Assembly: GCA_035293765.1 (NCBI GenBank)
Contig: DATGMF010000099.1
Coordinates: forward strand, 62,001 to 126,000
Source: DASRHT01 sp035293765
GTDB taxonomy: Bacteria; Chloroflexota; Ktedonobacteria; Ktedonobacterales; Ktedonobacteraceae
DNA length: 64,000 nt
Reading direction: 5' to 3'
A model generated the notes under the pieces. The model was not told the origin of the DNA. It saw only the letters and a list, made by a program, of their open reading frames with translations, and did not search any database. Position 1 is the stretch's first letter, and the number at the start of each line of letters is the position of its first letter. Made by a program: the position numbers and the translations under genes. Of the stretch, positions 43,568 to 52,870 are shown in pieces.

Positions 43568-45736
43568 ATGACCGCACATACGAATCTATCTTTTGTCTAT
43601 GATCGCCAGCCGACGCAGAACGAGGTCGCGATTGAGGCTGAGTCGCAGGAACTGGTGAATGTTCTGCAAAAAATTGTGAAAAATGCTGGAGCATTATTAG
43701 AGGTCAAAAGTTGTTCGATTGCGCTATTGGACGCGACCGGAACGGTGCTGGTAACGATGGCCGCCCTGCAAAAAAACGGACATAAACCTCGTCGGACACG
43801 CTTCCAGTTGAATGAAGGGGTCGCGGGATGGGTGGCAGAGCATCGAGAGATGCTGGTGATTAACGATGTCAGTCTCGATCCTCGCTTTAAGCGGCTTGGG
43901 CGTGTACCTGTCGGCTCGATTATGTGCGTGCCGCTGATCAATAATAGTAGCTTCATCGGCACGCTGACCGCCAGTAGCCAGGATGTGAATGCCTTTGATG
44001 AGCGCAAAACGCAGATGCTCACGATCTTCGCGGACCAGGCGATCCTGGCAATCGTCAATGCGCGCAATGCCGACCTGGCTCTCCAGCAGGCCAACCAGCT
44101 TGAAATGCTGATCCATCTCTCTCGGGGCATTACCACCCGTCTTGAGCCGGATGTCCTCTATCGCACGATCCTCTCCGATGCGCGACACCTGGTTCCTTGC
44201 GAACTGGCGTTGATCTACCTCTATCATGCAGGCATGCAGGAACTCTATCCGGTGGCCGAATGGTCTTCAGCAAGCGCCCAGGATCGTGCCATGGGAGAAC
44301 GCATGGCTGAGGTAAAGACCTCAGAGCTGGGCCGCGAAAAGATCAGCCTCTATAATCAGGAAGAGGTGACGGCGTGGGCTGCGATCCATCGCCACCCGAT
44401 TTTACGTTCGCCGGGTCAGGAGGGGCCAGTCGAGAAAAACAAATCACCCCATCCGTCTCAGGTAGCGGAACTGGCCGTGCCCTTCATCTCCAAAGACGCC
44501 CTGTACGGCGTACTCTTGCTGAAACGTGCGCGACCTTTTACCAGCGAAGAACTGCGCCTGATGCGCAATTTGAGCTGTATGGCGGCGGCGGCCCTGGAAA
44601 ACGTCGAGCTATTCCATAAAGTGCGCACCGACCAGGAGCAGCTACGGGCTATCCTGGCGTCCAGCTCGGATGGTATCGCACTCCTGGGCGATAACGCCTG
44701 CTTTATCGAAGTCAATCCCGCCTTTGGCCGTATCTTCGGAATTGAGCCAGCGCGGGTCGTGGGCATGGAGTGCATGGAACTCTTCGGTTGCTATAATGAA
44801 GATGGCCCTCAGTGCTGCCAGCAGATGTGTATGATTCGCACAGCGTTGCAGCAGGAACAGCCACAACCGTATATTGAGATTGACTTGCGCGTCCAGGGCG
44901 CTGCGCGTTCGATAGGGATGAGTATCACGCCTGTCTCCACAGCGAGCAAGCCATTATGCTTGCTGGTGGCGCGCGACGTAACCGCTATTCGCGACGCGAC
45001 CCGCATGAAAGCAAATTTCCTGTCCATGATTACGCATGAGCTGCGTTCGCCGCTCAACGCCATCAATGGCTACCTCGATCTGGCGCTCAACGGTGTAGCA
45101 GGCGAGCTGAGCGAGTCACAGCGCGAATTCATTCTGCGGGCGCGAGCTGGCAGCGAACACCTCTACGCGCTGGTAGAAGACCTGCTCATCGTCTCGCGGG
45201 CCGATACCGGACAACTGCGCCTCAGCCGGGAGATTGTGAGCCTGCCGGATATCGTCACCAACGCTGTTGAAGAGATGGAACTGAGCGCCATTGATAACGG
45301 CGTCACGATCAACGTTGATGTTGCCAGAGATTTTCCGCGCCTCTACGCCGACGCCATGCGGCTCCAGCAGGTGTTGCGCAACCTACTGAGCAACGCTTTG
45401 CGTCATACCCCTGCTGGCGGTCAGGTGACGGTCGCGGCCAGCGTTGAAAACGTCACGCAACAGCAACAGATAGAGGAGCATTTTGACGAGATTGAACGGG
45501 TTGCCAGGCTTCAGGTCTCGGATACCGGCAGCGGCATTACCCCTGAGCATCAGCAGCATATCTTCGAGCGTTTCTACCGGATACCCGGCACCAGAAGCGA
45601 TCATGCGGGCGGACAGGGGCTGGGGCTAGCGATAGTCAAAATGATCGTTGAGCTTCATGGCGGCTCAGTGCAGGTTGAAAGCACACCCGGACGGGGTAGT
45701 ACTTTTACCTGTATATTGCCGTGTTTGCTTTCATAA
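43568..45736 (+). CDS. GAF-GAF-PAS sensor histidine kinase
   Basis: 722 residues with no membrane segment. GAF 1 about 30-175 (EGVAGWVAEHREMLVINDVS), GAF 2 about 190-345 (VAELAVPFISKDALYGVLLL), PAS about 352-470 (AILASSSDGIALLGDNACFI, a cysteine-rich NEDGPQCCQQMCMI loop, then LRVQGAARSIGMSITPV). HisKA: LSMITHELRSPLNAINGYLD; HATPase: NLLSNALRHTPAGG, VSDTGSGITPEHQQHIF, GQGLGLAIVKMIVELHGG. Cysteines in the PAS could bind a metal or haem, but that is not shown. There is no paired regulator. Sequence returns to the window's usual GC here. Confidence 0.9.
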   Translation: MTAHTNLSFVYDRQPTQNEVAIEAESQELVNVLQKIVKNAGALLEVKSCSIALLDATGTVLVTMAALQKNGHKPRRTRFQLNEGVAGWVAEHREMLVINDVSLDPRFKRLGRVPVGSIMCVPLINNSSFIGTLTASSQDVNAFDERKTQMLTIFADQAILAIVNARNADLALQQANQLEMLIHLSRGITTRLEPDVLYRTILSDARHLVPCELALIYLYHAGMQELYPVAEWSSASAQDRAMGERMAEVKTSELGREKISLYNQEEVTAWAAIHRHPILRSPGQEGPVEKNKSPHPSQVAELAVPFISKDALYGVLLLKRARPFTSEELRLMRNLSCMAAAALENVELFHKVRTDQEQLRAILASSSDGIALLGDNACFIEVNPAFGRIFGIEPARVVGMECMELFGCYNEDGPQCCQQMCMIRTALQQEQPQPYIEIDLRVQGAARSIGMSITPVSTASKPLCLLVARDVTAIRDATRMKANFLSMITHELRSPLNAINGYLDLALNGVAGELSESQREFILRARAGSEHLYALVEDLLIVSRADTGQLRLSREIVSLPDIVTNAVEEMELSAIDNGVTINVDVARDFPRLYADAMRLQQVLRNLLSNALRHTPAGGQVTVAASVENVTQQQQIEEHFDEIERVARLQVSDTGSGITPEHQQHIFERFYRIPGTRSDHAGGQGLGLAIVKMIVELHGGSVQVESTPGRGSTFTCILPCLLS

Positions 45737-45952
45737 TTTCAGTATCCTCATTTCAGTATTTTCAAGCGGATCGAGCTAGCCGCCAGCTCCCGCTGCCTGC
45801 CTTGAGAGGGAGTATAGGTATCACACCCGAAAATGTCAAGGGGAAATGCGCTAGAGCTTGAGAACGTTCTCGTTGTCGCTCGGCAAGAGGTTGCAAATAG
45901 GACATTATCAAGCTTCAATTTTTGAAAAACCGTCACATTATACGATTTACCC

Positions 45953-45982
45953 TTGACTCATTATTAGAATGCGTGCTATGCT
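45953..45982 (+). promoter_or_regulatory. Sigma-70 type promoter of the small operon
   Basis: TTGACT at 45953-45958, an 18-base spacer and TATGCT at 45977-45982, the latter with an extended TGC. It lies 88 bases before the GTG start of the 46070 gene, in the gene-free stretch 45737-46069, which also carries a 12-base palindrome GAGAACGTTCTC at 45860. Confidence 0.6.
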
Positions 45983-46069
45983 CAAACTATCTCAATATGT
46001 TCCTCGGTGTTGAGCAACCAGGGACACAGCTCGGTAATGTAAGGCTTGTACACGAGAAGGAGACAGACA

Positions 46070-46315
46070 GTGGGTATGCTACGAGTCATGTCCCGGCGCG
46101 GTGATGACCGGATTGTTTGGGATTCCAATAAAGTAGAGACGAACGATCCAGAAGCCGTGGCGGCGATTCGAGAAGCTGAACGTATCTTTAACGAAGAGCG
46201 TAAGAGAGGAGCGACCGCCTTCAGAGTAGAGTCAGGGAAAACTGTAGAACGTATCGACTCGTTTGATCGTACTGCCGAGCAGATTGTGATCGTGCCGCGC
46301 GTAGTGGGCGGATGA
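46070..46315 (+). CDS. Small acidic hypothetical protein
   Basis: 81 residues from GTG 46070, with AAGGAG 8 bases upstream (ATG 46076 is also possible). MLRVMSRRGDDRIVWDSNKV is followed by a helical DPEAVAAIREAERIFNEERK and a beta-like tail DRTAEQIVIVPRVVGG. The closing Gly-Gly is notable: ubiquitin-like modifiers and some leader peptides end this way, but no E1 or protease gene is near. It precedes the 46331 gene by 15 bases and is part of a two-gene operon. Not recognised. Confidence 0.7.
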   Translation: MGMLRVMSRRGDDRIVWDSNKVETNDPEAVAAIREAERIFNEERKRGATAFRVESGKTVERIDSFDRTAEQIVIVPRVVGG

Positions 46316-46330
46316 GGAGTAGAGGCAGCT

Positions 46331-46783
46331 ATGTTGGAAACGCTGAGCTTATTCCTCGGTATCTGGCTGCTGTTCCTCTTACTGGCTATCTACTACCTCT
46401 CACAGTCCCCGGATGGGAGTGTGGGGCGGTTGCGCGAGTCGGTAAGCGAGCACTTGTCTGCTGAGAGTCGGGCGAAAGCACTTCTGCGCGAGATGTTGTC
46501 CGAGAACCAGTACCAGCAACTCATCAAGTTCGGCTATCTTGAGGTGACAAGTCCCTCGATAGAGAATCGGATCTATCGCATTCCCGGAGCTGGTGGGCTG
46601 GTCAAGGTGTACGAGCGCGGTTGCGCTGTAATGGAGTTATGTTTGCAACCGGCGGAGCCATTGCCCGATGGTGATGTGGTCGTGATGCACAAACTGATGA
46701 TTGAGGGCAACGAGCAGGAGTATTTGCAGAAGGCAAATCATTTTGCACCCGGCATCATTTCTCTGCGTTGCCAACATTTGTAG
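46331..46783 (+). CDS. Membrane-anchored hypothetical protein
   Basis: 150 residues. One N-terminal membrane helix (about 3-26, LSLFLGIWLLFLLLAIYYLS), then a soluble domain with LLREMLSENQYQQLIKFGYL, IENRIYRIPGAGGLVKVYER and VVVMHKLMIEGNEQEYLQKA. The domain is compact, mixed alpha/beta and likely cytosolic or outside. It is 15 bases after the 46070 gene, so the two probably act together. A strong terminator follows. I do not recognise it. Confidence 0.7.
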   Translation: MLETLSLFLGIWLLFLLLAIYYLSQSPDGSVGRLRESVSEHLSAESRAKALLREMLSENQYQQLIKFGYLEVTSPSIENRIYRIPGAGGLVKVYERGCAVMELCLQPAEPLPDGDVVVMHKLMIEGNEQEYLQKANHFAPGIISLRCQHL

Positions 46784-46798
46784 ACTCTTCAGAGACAT

Positions 46799-46828
46799 AG
46801 GACAGCCGCTCCTGGCTGTCCTTTTTTG
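46799..46828 (+). terminator. Strong intrinsic terminator
   Basis: AGGACAGCC pairs perfectly with GGCTGTCCT over a 6-base loop and is followed by five more T. It ends the two-gene operon. Confidence 0.9.
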
Positions 46829-47011
46829 TTTTGTACTCTCCTCCGAGATCTCTGTTGAACTTTTCCCCGCAGAATACGTATGTAATAACAGGATATGTCT
46901 GTTCATCTCTCGACTAGCGTCAGAAAACACAGTATAATCATCTAAAACTTCTTCTGTTGGGATCAGGAGAGAGAGTTGCTGCTCTTGCATCTCAGAAGGT
47001 AGGCAAGAAAG

Positions 47012-49753
47012 ATGGAATGTCCTTACTGTAAGGCAGAAAACCGTGATGGAGTGCGCTATTGCGGCAGTTGTGGGAAGATGATTGGTGTGTCTGCCGCAGC
47101 AACGCCGGGGGGTGATAGCTCTCGTTCTCTCGCTCCAGGCTCACGGTTGCAGGGTGGTCGTTACGTTGTCAAGCAGGTATTGGGCCAGGGAGGCATGGGA
47201 ACTGCTTTGCTGGCAACGGATCTGCGTCTGGATAGCAAACCGGTTGTGATTAAAGAGCTTCTTTCGGACAATGTAGAGCCTTCCAGGCTACAGGAGGATG
47301 TGCGCAACTTCAAACGCGAGGTGGCGACCCTGGCCCATATCGATCACCCTCTGATTCCGGCTGTGACCGATCATTTCCAGGAAGGCACCCGCTACTTCAT
47401 GGTGCAGGAGTATGTCGAAGGTGAGACGTTGGAAGAGCGCCTCAATCGCACTCAGCAGCCTATGCAAGAGCGCGATGCACTGATCTGCGCTTCTGAGGTG
47501 CTGGATATCCTCGACTACCTGTCGCAGCAGACCCCGCCGATTGTTCACCGCGATATTAAGCCTGCCAACATTATTATTGGTACCAGGGATAAGAAAGCGC
47601 ACCTGGTCGATTTCGGGATCGCTCGTGCAGATGCGGCTCGTAACGCCCAGCGCAAGCAAACTTCGGCTCTGGGCACGCCCGGCTATGCTCCACCGGAACA
47701 ATATCAGGGCAACGCCGATCCGCGCTCTGATCTCTACGCGCTTGCCGCGACGCTGCATCACCTGCTCACCCAGCGCGATCCCCGCAACTATCCGCCGTTT
47801 GCCTATCCGCCGGTCCGCACATTTAATCCCCAGCTCTCTTCGGATGTTGAAGAGGTGCTGACGCATGCTCTGACGAATGATATCAATCATCGCTACCAGA
47901 GCGCCATGCTGATGAAGCAGGATATCGATAAAATTTTGCAACAACGCTACGGCATTACGGGGAATGTTAGCAGCTACACATTGGGCACATCGGGACCGAT
48001 GAATGCGGTCAACAACCAGAATACCGTTACCGCTCCTACCGCTGTCAATGTTAGCAATCAGCCCACAGTCATCAATCCTGTGACGCCGCTGCCTGCTGTA
48101 GCATTCTCGGCTCAGCCCGTACATGCAGGCACGCCACAGCTACAATCCACGACGCCCGGCGCGCTCTACCAGCCGGGCACATATGCTCCCCCGGCGGCCC
48201 AGAAGCGCCAGAACAGGCTGGGATGCTACGTGCTCGCGGTTCTTGTGGTGCTGGCTCTTATTGTGGGCGGAGCCTTTAGCGCGCTGCGCTACTTGCAGCC
48301 TTCAAAAGCAGGAGCGCTTCCTACTACTAATGTGAACGGGAACGGCATCGGCGTTAGCCTGGTCAATAATGAGGCTATCGGTATTAGCGACGGCACGTTT
48401 GTTTTTGATGGCGGACGCCCCAGTGGCACATTTAAATCTCAGGCCGCGCAGTTGCTCAGGCAGCAAAATCCCAATGTGAGCGCCGCCCTCTCGTTGTTAA
48501 ATCAAGGCGTGGCGCGCGACTCGAATGACGCGGAGGCCCTGATCTACCTGGAGGATCTACGTGTGCTCAACTCGGCGAGCCCATACGTTACTTTTGTAGT
48601 CGGTACCATGCTTTCGGGCGATCCCGGCACTGTTGGCGTCGGGCGGGATGATTTGCAGGGAGCCTACGTTGCGCAAAAAGAATTTAACGATGGCTCGAAG
48701 CTTACCGGCGGCATTCAGATTCGGCTATTGATCGCTAATACGGGCAGTCAGACCTCGTACACCACCCAGGTGGCTCGCCAGATCGTGCAACTGGCGCACG
48801 CCGACCCCCACTTCGCGGGCGTGATGGGCTGGCCCTACAGCTCGCGCACCGTGGAGGCCGTTGGCATCCTGGCAGCAGCTCACATCCCGATGATCTCGCA
48901 GACAGCATCGAGTGACCTGCTCACCAATACATCGCCCTACTTCTTCCGCGTCGTGCCATCCAACAAAATTCAGGGCATCGAGGGGGCCAAATACGCCGAA
49001 CAGACGCTGCATGCAAAAACGGCGGCCCTGTTTTATGATCCTAGCGATCCCTATAGCCAGAGCCTGGCTCAGGATTTCCGGCAACAGTTTGAGGCCGATG
49101 GTAATACTATCGCGGTCGAAAAAACGTATACTGTTGGTCAGTCAGAGAAATTGCCTGGACTTTTACAGGATGCATTGACTCATAATCCCGATATCATCTA
49201 CTTCTCTGGCTATGCCAACGATGTGAGCGCCATCCTTGCCAATCTGCCGCCGGGCAGCAATCTGCCGGTGATGGGAGGAGATGCGCTTTACGAGTTGAAC
49301 GGCTATCCTGGCAGCGCGAGGGCAGGTTTTAGTCATCTGCACTTCACCGCCTTTGCCTATCCTGATGAATGGATTGCACTGGGCTATGGAGATAGAGCGC
49401 CGGCGTTTTTCGCCGAATATATTAATGATTTCGATCCCAACAGGGTACATACTGCCGGGATCTACGGCTATACTCGCGCCGATAATGATGTTATCCTTTC
49501 TTATGATGCCATGCTGGCACTTTTGCAAGGATACAATATCGCGTTGAGCAGCGGCAAACAGAACGTGACGCCGGAGGAACTGCAACAGGGATTGAGAAAA
49601 GTGACCGGTGATCAGGCCGTGCAAGGGGTGAGCGGTCAGATTGCGTTCGGCCCTAATGGCGATCCTGTAGATAAGGCCATTGTCATTTTATTCGTTGACC
49701 CTGAGGGGCATATCAAGATAGAACCGGCACCACTGGGTCGTTTCCTGAAATAG
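47012..49753 (+). CDS. Receptor-like Ser/Thr kinase with ABC-type ligand-binding domain
   Basis: 913 residues. An N-terminal zinc ribbon (CPYC..., CGSCG; about 3-23), a kinase domain about 48-315 (GQGGMGTALLATDL, VIKEL, HRDIKPANIII, DFGIARAD, GTPGYAPPEQ), an Ala/Pro-rich linker, one membrane helix about 404-426 (YVLAVLVVLALIVGGAF), a TPR-like pair (ALSLLNQGVARDSNDAEALI), and from about 527 a Leu/Ile/Val-binding-protein-type periplasmic domain (VGRDDLQGAYVAQKEFND, GVMGWPYSSRTVEA, IPMISQTASSDLL, ALFYDPSDPYSQSLAQDF, IIYFSGYANDVSAIL). It should bind an extracellular small molecule, perhaps an amino acid, and signal by phosphorylation. It is followed 64 bases later by a close paralogue. Confidence 0.93.
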   Translation: MECPYCKAENRDGVRYCGSCGKMIGVSAAATPGGDSSRSLAPGSRLQGGRYVVKQVLGQGGMGTALLATDLRLDSKPVVIKELLSDNVEPSRLQEDVRNFKREVATLAHIDHPLIPAVTDHFQEGTRYFMVQEYVEGETLEERLNRTQQPMQERDALICASEVLDILDYLSQQTPPIVHRDIKPANIIIGTRDKKAHLVDFGIARADAARNAQRKQTSALGTPGYAPPEQYQGNADPRSDLYALAATLHHLLTQRDPRNYPPFAYPPVRTFNPQLSSDVEEVLTHALTNDINHRYQSAMLMKQDIDKILQQRYGITGNVSSYTLGTSGPMNAVNNQNTVTAPTAVNVSNQPTVINPVTPLPAVAFSAQPVHAGTPQLQSTTPGALYQPGTYAPPAAQKRQNRLGCYVLAVLVVLALIVGGAFSALRYLQPSKAGALPTTNVNGNGIGVSLVNNEAIGISDGTFVFDGGRPSGTFKSQAAQLLRQQNPNVSAALSLLNQGVARDSNDAEALIYLEDLRVLNSASPYVTFVVGTMLSGDPGTVGVGRDDLQGAYVAQKEFNDGSKLTGGIQIRLLIANTGSQTSYTTQVARQIVQLAHADPHFAGVMGWPYSSRTVEAVGILAAAHIPMISQTASSDLLTNTSPYFFRVVPSNKIQGIEGAKYAEQTLHAKTAALFYDPSDPYSQSLAQDFRQQFEADGNTIAVEKTYTVGQSEKLPGLLQDALTHNPDIIYFSGYANDVSAILANLPPGSNLPVMGGDALYELNGYPGSARAGFSHLHFTAFAYPDEWIALGYGDRAPAFFAEYINDFDPNRVHTAGIYGYTRADNDVILSYDAMLALLQGYNIALSSGKQNVTPEELQQGLRKVTGDQAVQGVSGQIAFGPNGDPVDKAIVILFVDPEGHIKIEPAPLGRFLK

Positions 49754-49817
49754 GGAGGGGTGTGAGCGAGCCTCTCTATGTTGATCGTAGTAATTTTTGG
49801 AATGATAGGCAGGGATC

Positions 49818-52577
49818 ATGAAATGTCCTTTTTGCGGCTCTGATAATCAGCCGGGCGAAAACTTCTGTACTAACTGTGGAGGATACCTGAGCACATCACC
49901 CACTGCCGTGGCGGCGGGCAGCACGAGTACCGCGCAGGCAAACTCAAGTTCAACCACCACAGGGGGCACTTCGGGCGTCTCTGGGACGCTGGCTCCCAAT
50001 GTGCGCTTACAGCATGGGCGCTATATCGTCGAAAAAGTCCTCGGCCAGGGAGGAATGGGGACCGCCGTGCTGGCTCGCGATGCCAATGTATCTAACAAGA
50101 CCGTCGTCATCAAAGAGTTAATCTCCGATAATACCGATCCGGCCAAGCGCCAGGAGGACGTGCGTAACTTCCAGCGCGAGGTGGAGACGCTGGCGCAACT
50201 GGACCATCCGCTGATCCCTGCTGTGACCGATAGCTTCCAGGAAGGCACGCGCTACTATATGGTCCAGGAGTATGTTCCTGGGGAGAACCTGGAAGATCGC
50301 ATGGAGCGGGTGAAAAAGCCCATGCCGGAGCGCGAGGCCCTGGCTTACGCCTCGCAGGTGCTGGACATTCTTGACTACCTGGGGCAGCAGCATCCACCAA
50401 TTGTTCACCGCGACATCAAGCCGGCCAATATCATTGTGAGTAGTAAGGATAAACGCGCGCATCTGGTGGACTTCGGCATCGCGCGCGCGGACGCCGCCAA
50501 AAATGTGAAGCGCAAACAAACTTCAGCGCTAGGGACGCCGGGTTATGCGCCCCCTGAGCAGTATCAGGGGAATGCCGATGTACGGTCCGACCTGTACGCG
50601 CTGGCGGCGACGCTGCATCACCTGTTGACGAATCGCGATCCGCGCGACTACCCACCATTCACCTATCCGTCGGCGCGCACACTAAACCCGCAACTCTCGC
50701 CCGATATAGAGCAGGTGCTGAACCGTGCGCTGATGATAGACGTGAGTAAGCGTTATCAGAATGCGGCAGCCATGAAGCACGATATCGACGATATTATGAT
50801 GAAGCGTTTCAGAACTTCGGGCGATACAAGCAGCTACACATTGGGAACGTCGGGACCAATAAGCGTTCCGCCAACCGTACCCGCCACACCTCGTCCCCAG
50901 CCCGCTCAGGTGCAGCAGATGAAGCAACCGCAGCAAGCGCCCCCTCCGCCGCCTCCAGTGCGCTTCCCACCGTCAAACCGGCAGCCAGGAATGTTCCAGG
51001 GGCAGGGGGCGGCGCCGAGACAGCAGAGCGGGGGAAGCTTTGTGCGCACCAGCTTCATCCTGCTCATCATCGTCGTCGCTCTGCTGGTGGGCGCTACCTT
51101 TATTCTGCCCCGGCTGGGCGCGCATCCTAACACAGGCCCCGGCGGCCCAAATCCCACGGCGACGCTGCCTCCATTTAATAGTAGCAACGGCATCGGTGCC
51201 ACCACCGTCGGGAATCAGATAATTGGCGTCAGCGACGGTAGCTACACGTTCGATATCAATCGTGCGGATGGCAGCCTCAAGCAGCAGGCGGCTGATAGCT
51301 TCAGGAATAAAAATATCGGCAGCGCCGTTGCGCTCTGGAATCAGGCCGTTTCGCAAGATCCTAATGACGCGGAGGCCCTGATATACCTGGAAGATCAGCG
51401 TGTAGCCCTGTTTCCCCATGTCACATTTGTGGTCGCGACCATCCCTTCCGGCTCGGACGCGCTGGTGAGCGTGGGGCGCGACGATTTGCAGGGGGCCTAT
51501 GTCGCGCAAAAAGAGTTTAACGATAATGCCAAACTGCCCAATAACTTGAAAATCCGTCTCCTGATCGCCAGCTCTGGAGACCAGCCGTCCAACGTCCAGG
51601 CGGTTGCGCGGCAGATCGTTCAACTCTCCAAAGCGGATAACACTTTTGCCGGTGTGATGGGTTGGCCGCATAGCGATTTGAGCTTTGCAGCTATACAGAT
51701 TCTCAGCGATGCTCATATACCGATGATCTCGCAGACGGCATCAAGCGATCAGCTATCAGGGGTCTCGCCCTACTTCTTCCGCGTCGCGCCTTCCAATAAA
51801 TCTCAGGGGATCGCGGGCGCGAAGTACGCTGAGAACACCCTGAAGGCGAAAAACGTGGCGCTCTTTGTCGATCAGGCCAATCCCTACAGCCAGAGCCTGG
51901 CTCAGGATTTCCAGCAACAGTTCGAGGCCGATGGGAACAAGATAGTGGTGACAGAAAAATACACGGTGGGACAGCCTGGCACCTTACAGCAGAGCTTGCA
52001 GGATGCATTGACACACAATCCTGACCTGATCTACTTCTCCGGCTATGCCAGCGATGTAGGCGTGTTATTGACGGATCTGGTATCAACGAACGCGCCCGCG
52101 AGCTTGAATGTGCTGGGCGGAGATGCTCTTTACGAACTGGGCGGCTATGCCGGTAGTGCCCGATCCGCCTTTAGCCGCCTGCATTTCACCGCGTTCGCCT
52201 ATCCTGACGAGTGGGAGGCATTGAACCTGACATCTCGCAAGCCGGCGTTCTTTAGCGATTACGCTGCGGCATTCGATCCCACGAACAAACATCAGGGCGC
52301 CTATGGTTTTTCGCGTCCCACCAGCGACGTCATTCTTTCTTACGATGCCATGCTCGCCCTATCCAACGCTTATGGCACGGCTGTTTCAAGCAAGACGCCT
52401 GTAACCGGTGATGATCTCCGGCAGGCGCTCAGCAAAACGACCTTTCAGGGGGTAAGCGGGCAAATCAAATTTGACGGCAACGGCGATCCCGTCGATAAAG
52501 CCTTCGTCGTGCTGGCTGTTGACCCGAACGGCCATATCCAGATGGAAAGCGGGCTAGGGAAGTTCCTCGCAGGATAG
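49818..52577 (+). CDS. Second receptor-like Ser/Thr kinase, tandem paralogue
   Basis: 919 residues with the same order as the gene before: zinc ribbon (CPFCGS, CTNCGG), kinase (GQGGMGTAVLARDA, VIKELIS, HRDIKPANIIV, DFGIARAD, GTPGYAPPEQ), a Pro/Gln-rich linker, membrane helix about 409-431 (FILLIIVVALLVGATFILPR), a TPR-like pair, and a Leu/Ile/Val-binding-type domain from about 534 (IPMISQTASSDQL). The linker between kinase and membrane differs most (PQQAPPPPPPVRFPPS); kinase and binding domain are strongly conserved, so it is a duplication followed by linker change. The upstream gap has no terminator, so they may be co-transcribed. Confidence 0.93.
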   Translation: MKCPFCGSDNQPGENFCTNCGGYLSTSPTAVAAGSTSTAQANSSSTTTGGTSGVSGTLAPNVRLQHGRYIVEKVLGQGGMGTAVLARDANVSNKTVVIKELISDNTDPAKRQEDVRNFQREVETLAQLDHPLIPAVTDSFQEGTRYYMVQEYVPGENLEDRMERVKKPMPEREALAYASQVLDILDYLGQQHPPIVHRDIKPANIIVSSKDKRAHLVDFGIARADAAKNVKRKQTSALGTPGYAPPEQYQGNADVRSDLYALAATLHHLLTNRDPRDYPPFTYPSARTLNPQLSPDIEQVLNRALMIDVSKRYQNAAAMKHDIDDIMMKRFRTSGDTSSYTLGTSGPISVPPTVPATPRPQPAQVQQMKQPQQAPPPPPPVRFPPSNRQPGMFQGQGAAPRQQSGGSFVRTSFILLIIVVALLVGATFILPRLGAHPNTGPGGPNPTATLPPFNSSNGIGATTVGNQIIGVSDGSYTFDINRADGSLKQQAADSFRNKNIGSAVALWNQAVSQDPNDAEALIYLEDQRVALFPHVTFVVATIPSGSDALVSVGRDDLQGAYVAQKEFNDNAKLPNNLKIRLLIASSGDQPSNVQAVARQIVQLSKADNTFAGVMGWPHSDLSFAAIQILSDAHIPMISQTASSDQLSGVSPYFFRVAPSNKSQGIAGAKYAENTLKAKNVALFVDQANPYSQSLAQDFQQQFEADGNKIVVTEKYTVGQPGTLQQSLQDALTHNPDLIYFSGYASDVGVLLTDLVSTNAPASLNVLGGDALYELGGYAGSARSAFSRLHFTAFAYPDEWEALNLTSRKPAFFSDYAAAFDPTNKHQGAYGFSRPTSDVILSYDAMLALSNAYGTAVSSKTPVTGDDLRQALSKTTFQGVSGQIKFDGNGDPVDKAFVVLAVDPNGHIQMESGLGKFLAG

Positions 52578-52578
52578 C

Positions 52579-52627
52579 GAAAATAGGTCAGGCAGCCGTT
52601 TTTCAGGTGGTTGCCTGACCTATTTTC
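52579..52627. terminator. 16-bp perfect hairpin between convergent genes
   Basis: GAAAATAGGTCAGGCA pairs perfectly with TGCCTGACCTATTTTC over a 17-base loop that has TTTTT. It follows the kinase stop by one base and includes the last codons and stop of the convergent yggU. A bidirectional terminator is likely. Confidence 0.8.
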
Positions 52628-52866
52628 CGTTCCACCTCCTCCACTGTCACCCCCTCAATCTCGACCGTTTTCTGGCGGCTGGTGGTGCCGCGCACGATGG
52701 TGATAGCGCGCCGAGGAACGGCGAGGCGCTCGGCCAGTAGCTCTATCAGGGCTTGATTGGCCGCCCCATCAACCGGAGGGGCTTTCAAGCGGGCTTTAAT
52801 CGCGCCCTGCTCCCACTCCAGCGCGCTTTTGTTGCTACGAGGAATAACGCGAACACTGATGCGCAT
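52603..52866 (-). CDS. yggU: YggU/DUF167 family protein
   Basis: 87 residues, the whole DUF167 fold: RISVRVIPRSNKSAL start, IKARLKAPPVDGAANQALIE (the hallmark) and AITIVRGTTSRQKTVEIEG. Function is unknown; it is commonly next to yggT and yggS. It starts 5 bases after the end of yggT. Its 3' end lies in the terminator hairpin at 52579. Confidence 0.92.
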   Translation of the reverse strand: MRISVRVIPRSNKSALEWEQGAIKARLKAPPVDGAANQALIELLAERLAVPRRAITIVRGTTSRQKTVEIEGVTVEEVERKIGQATT

Positions 52867-52870
52867 ATAC

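Noticed and set aside
45860..45871. GAGAACGTTCTC palindrome as a LexA site
   Set aside because: Resembles GAAC-GTTC boxes, but lacks the usual spacer and is far from a damage-response gene; may be chance.
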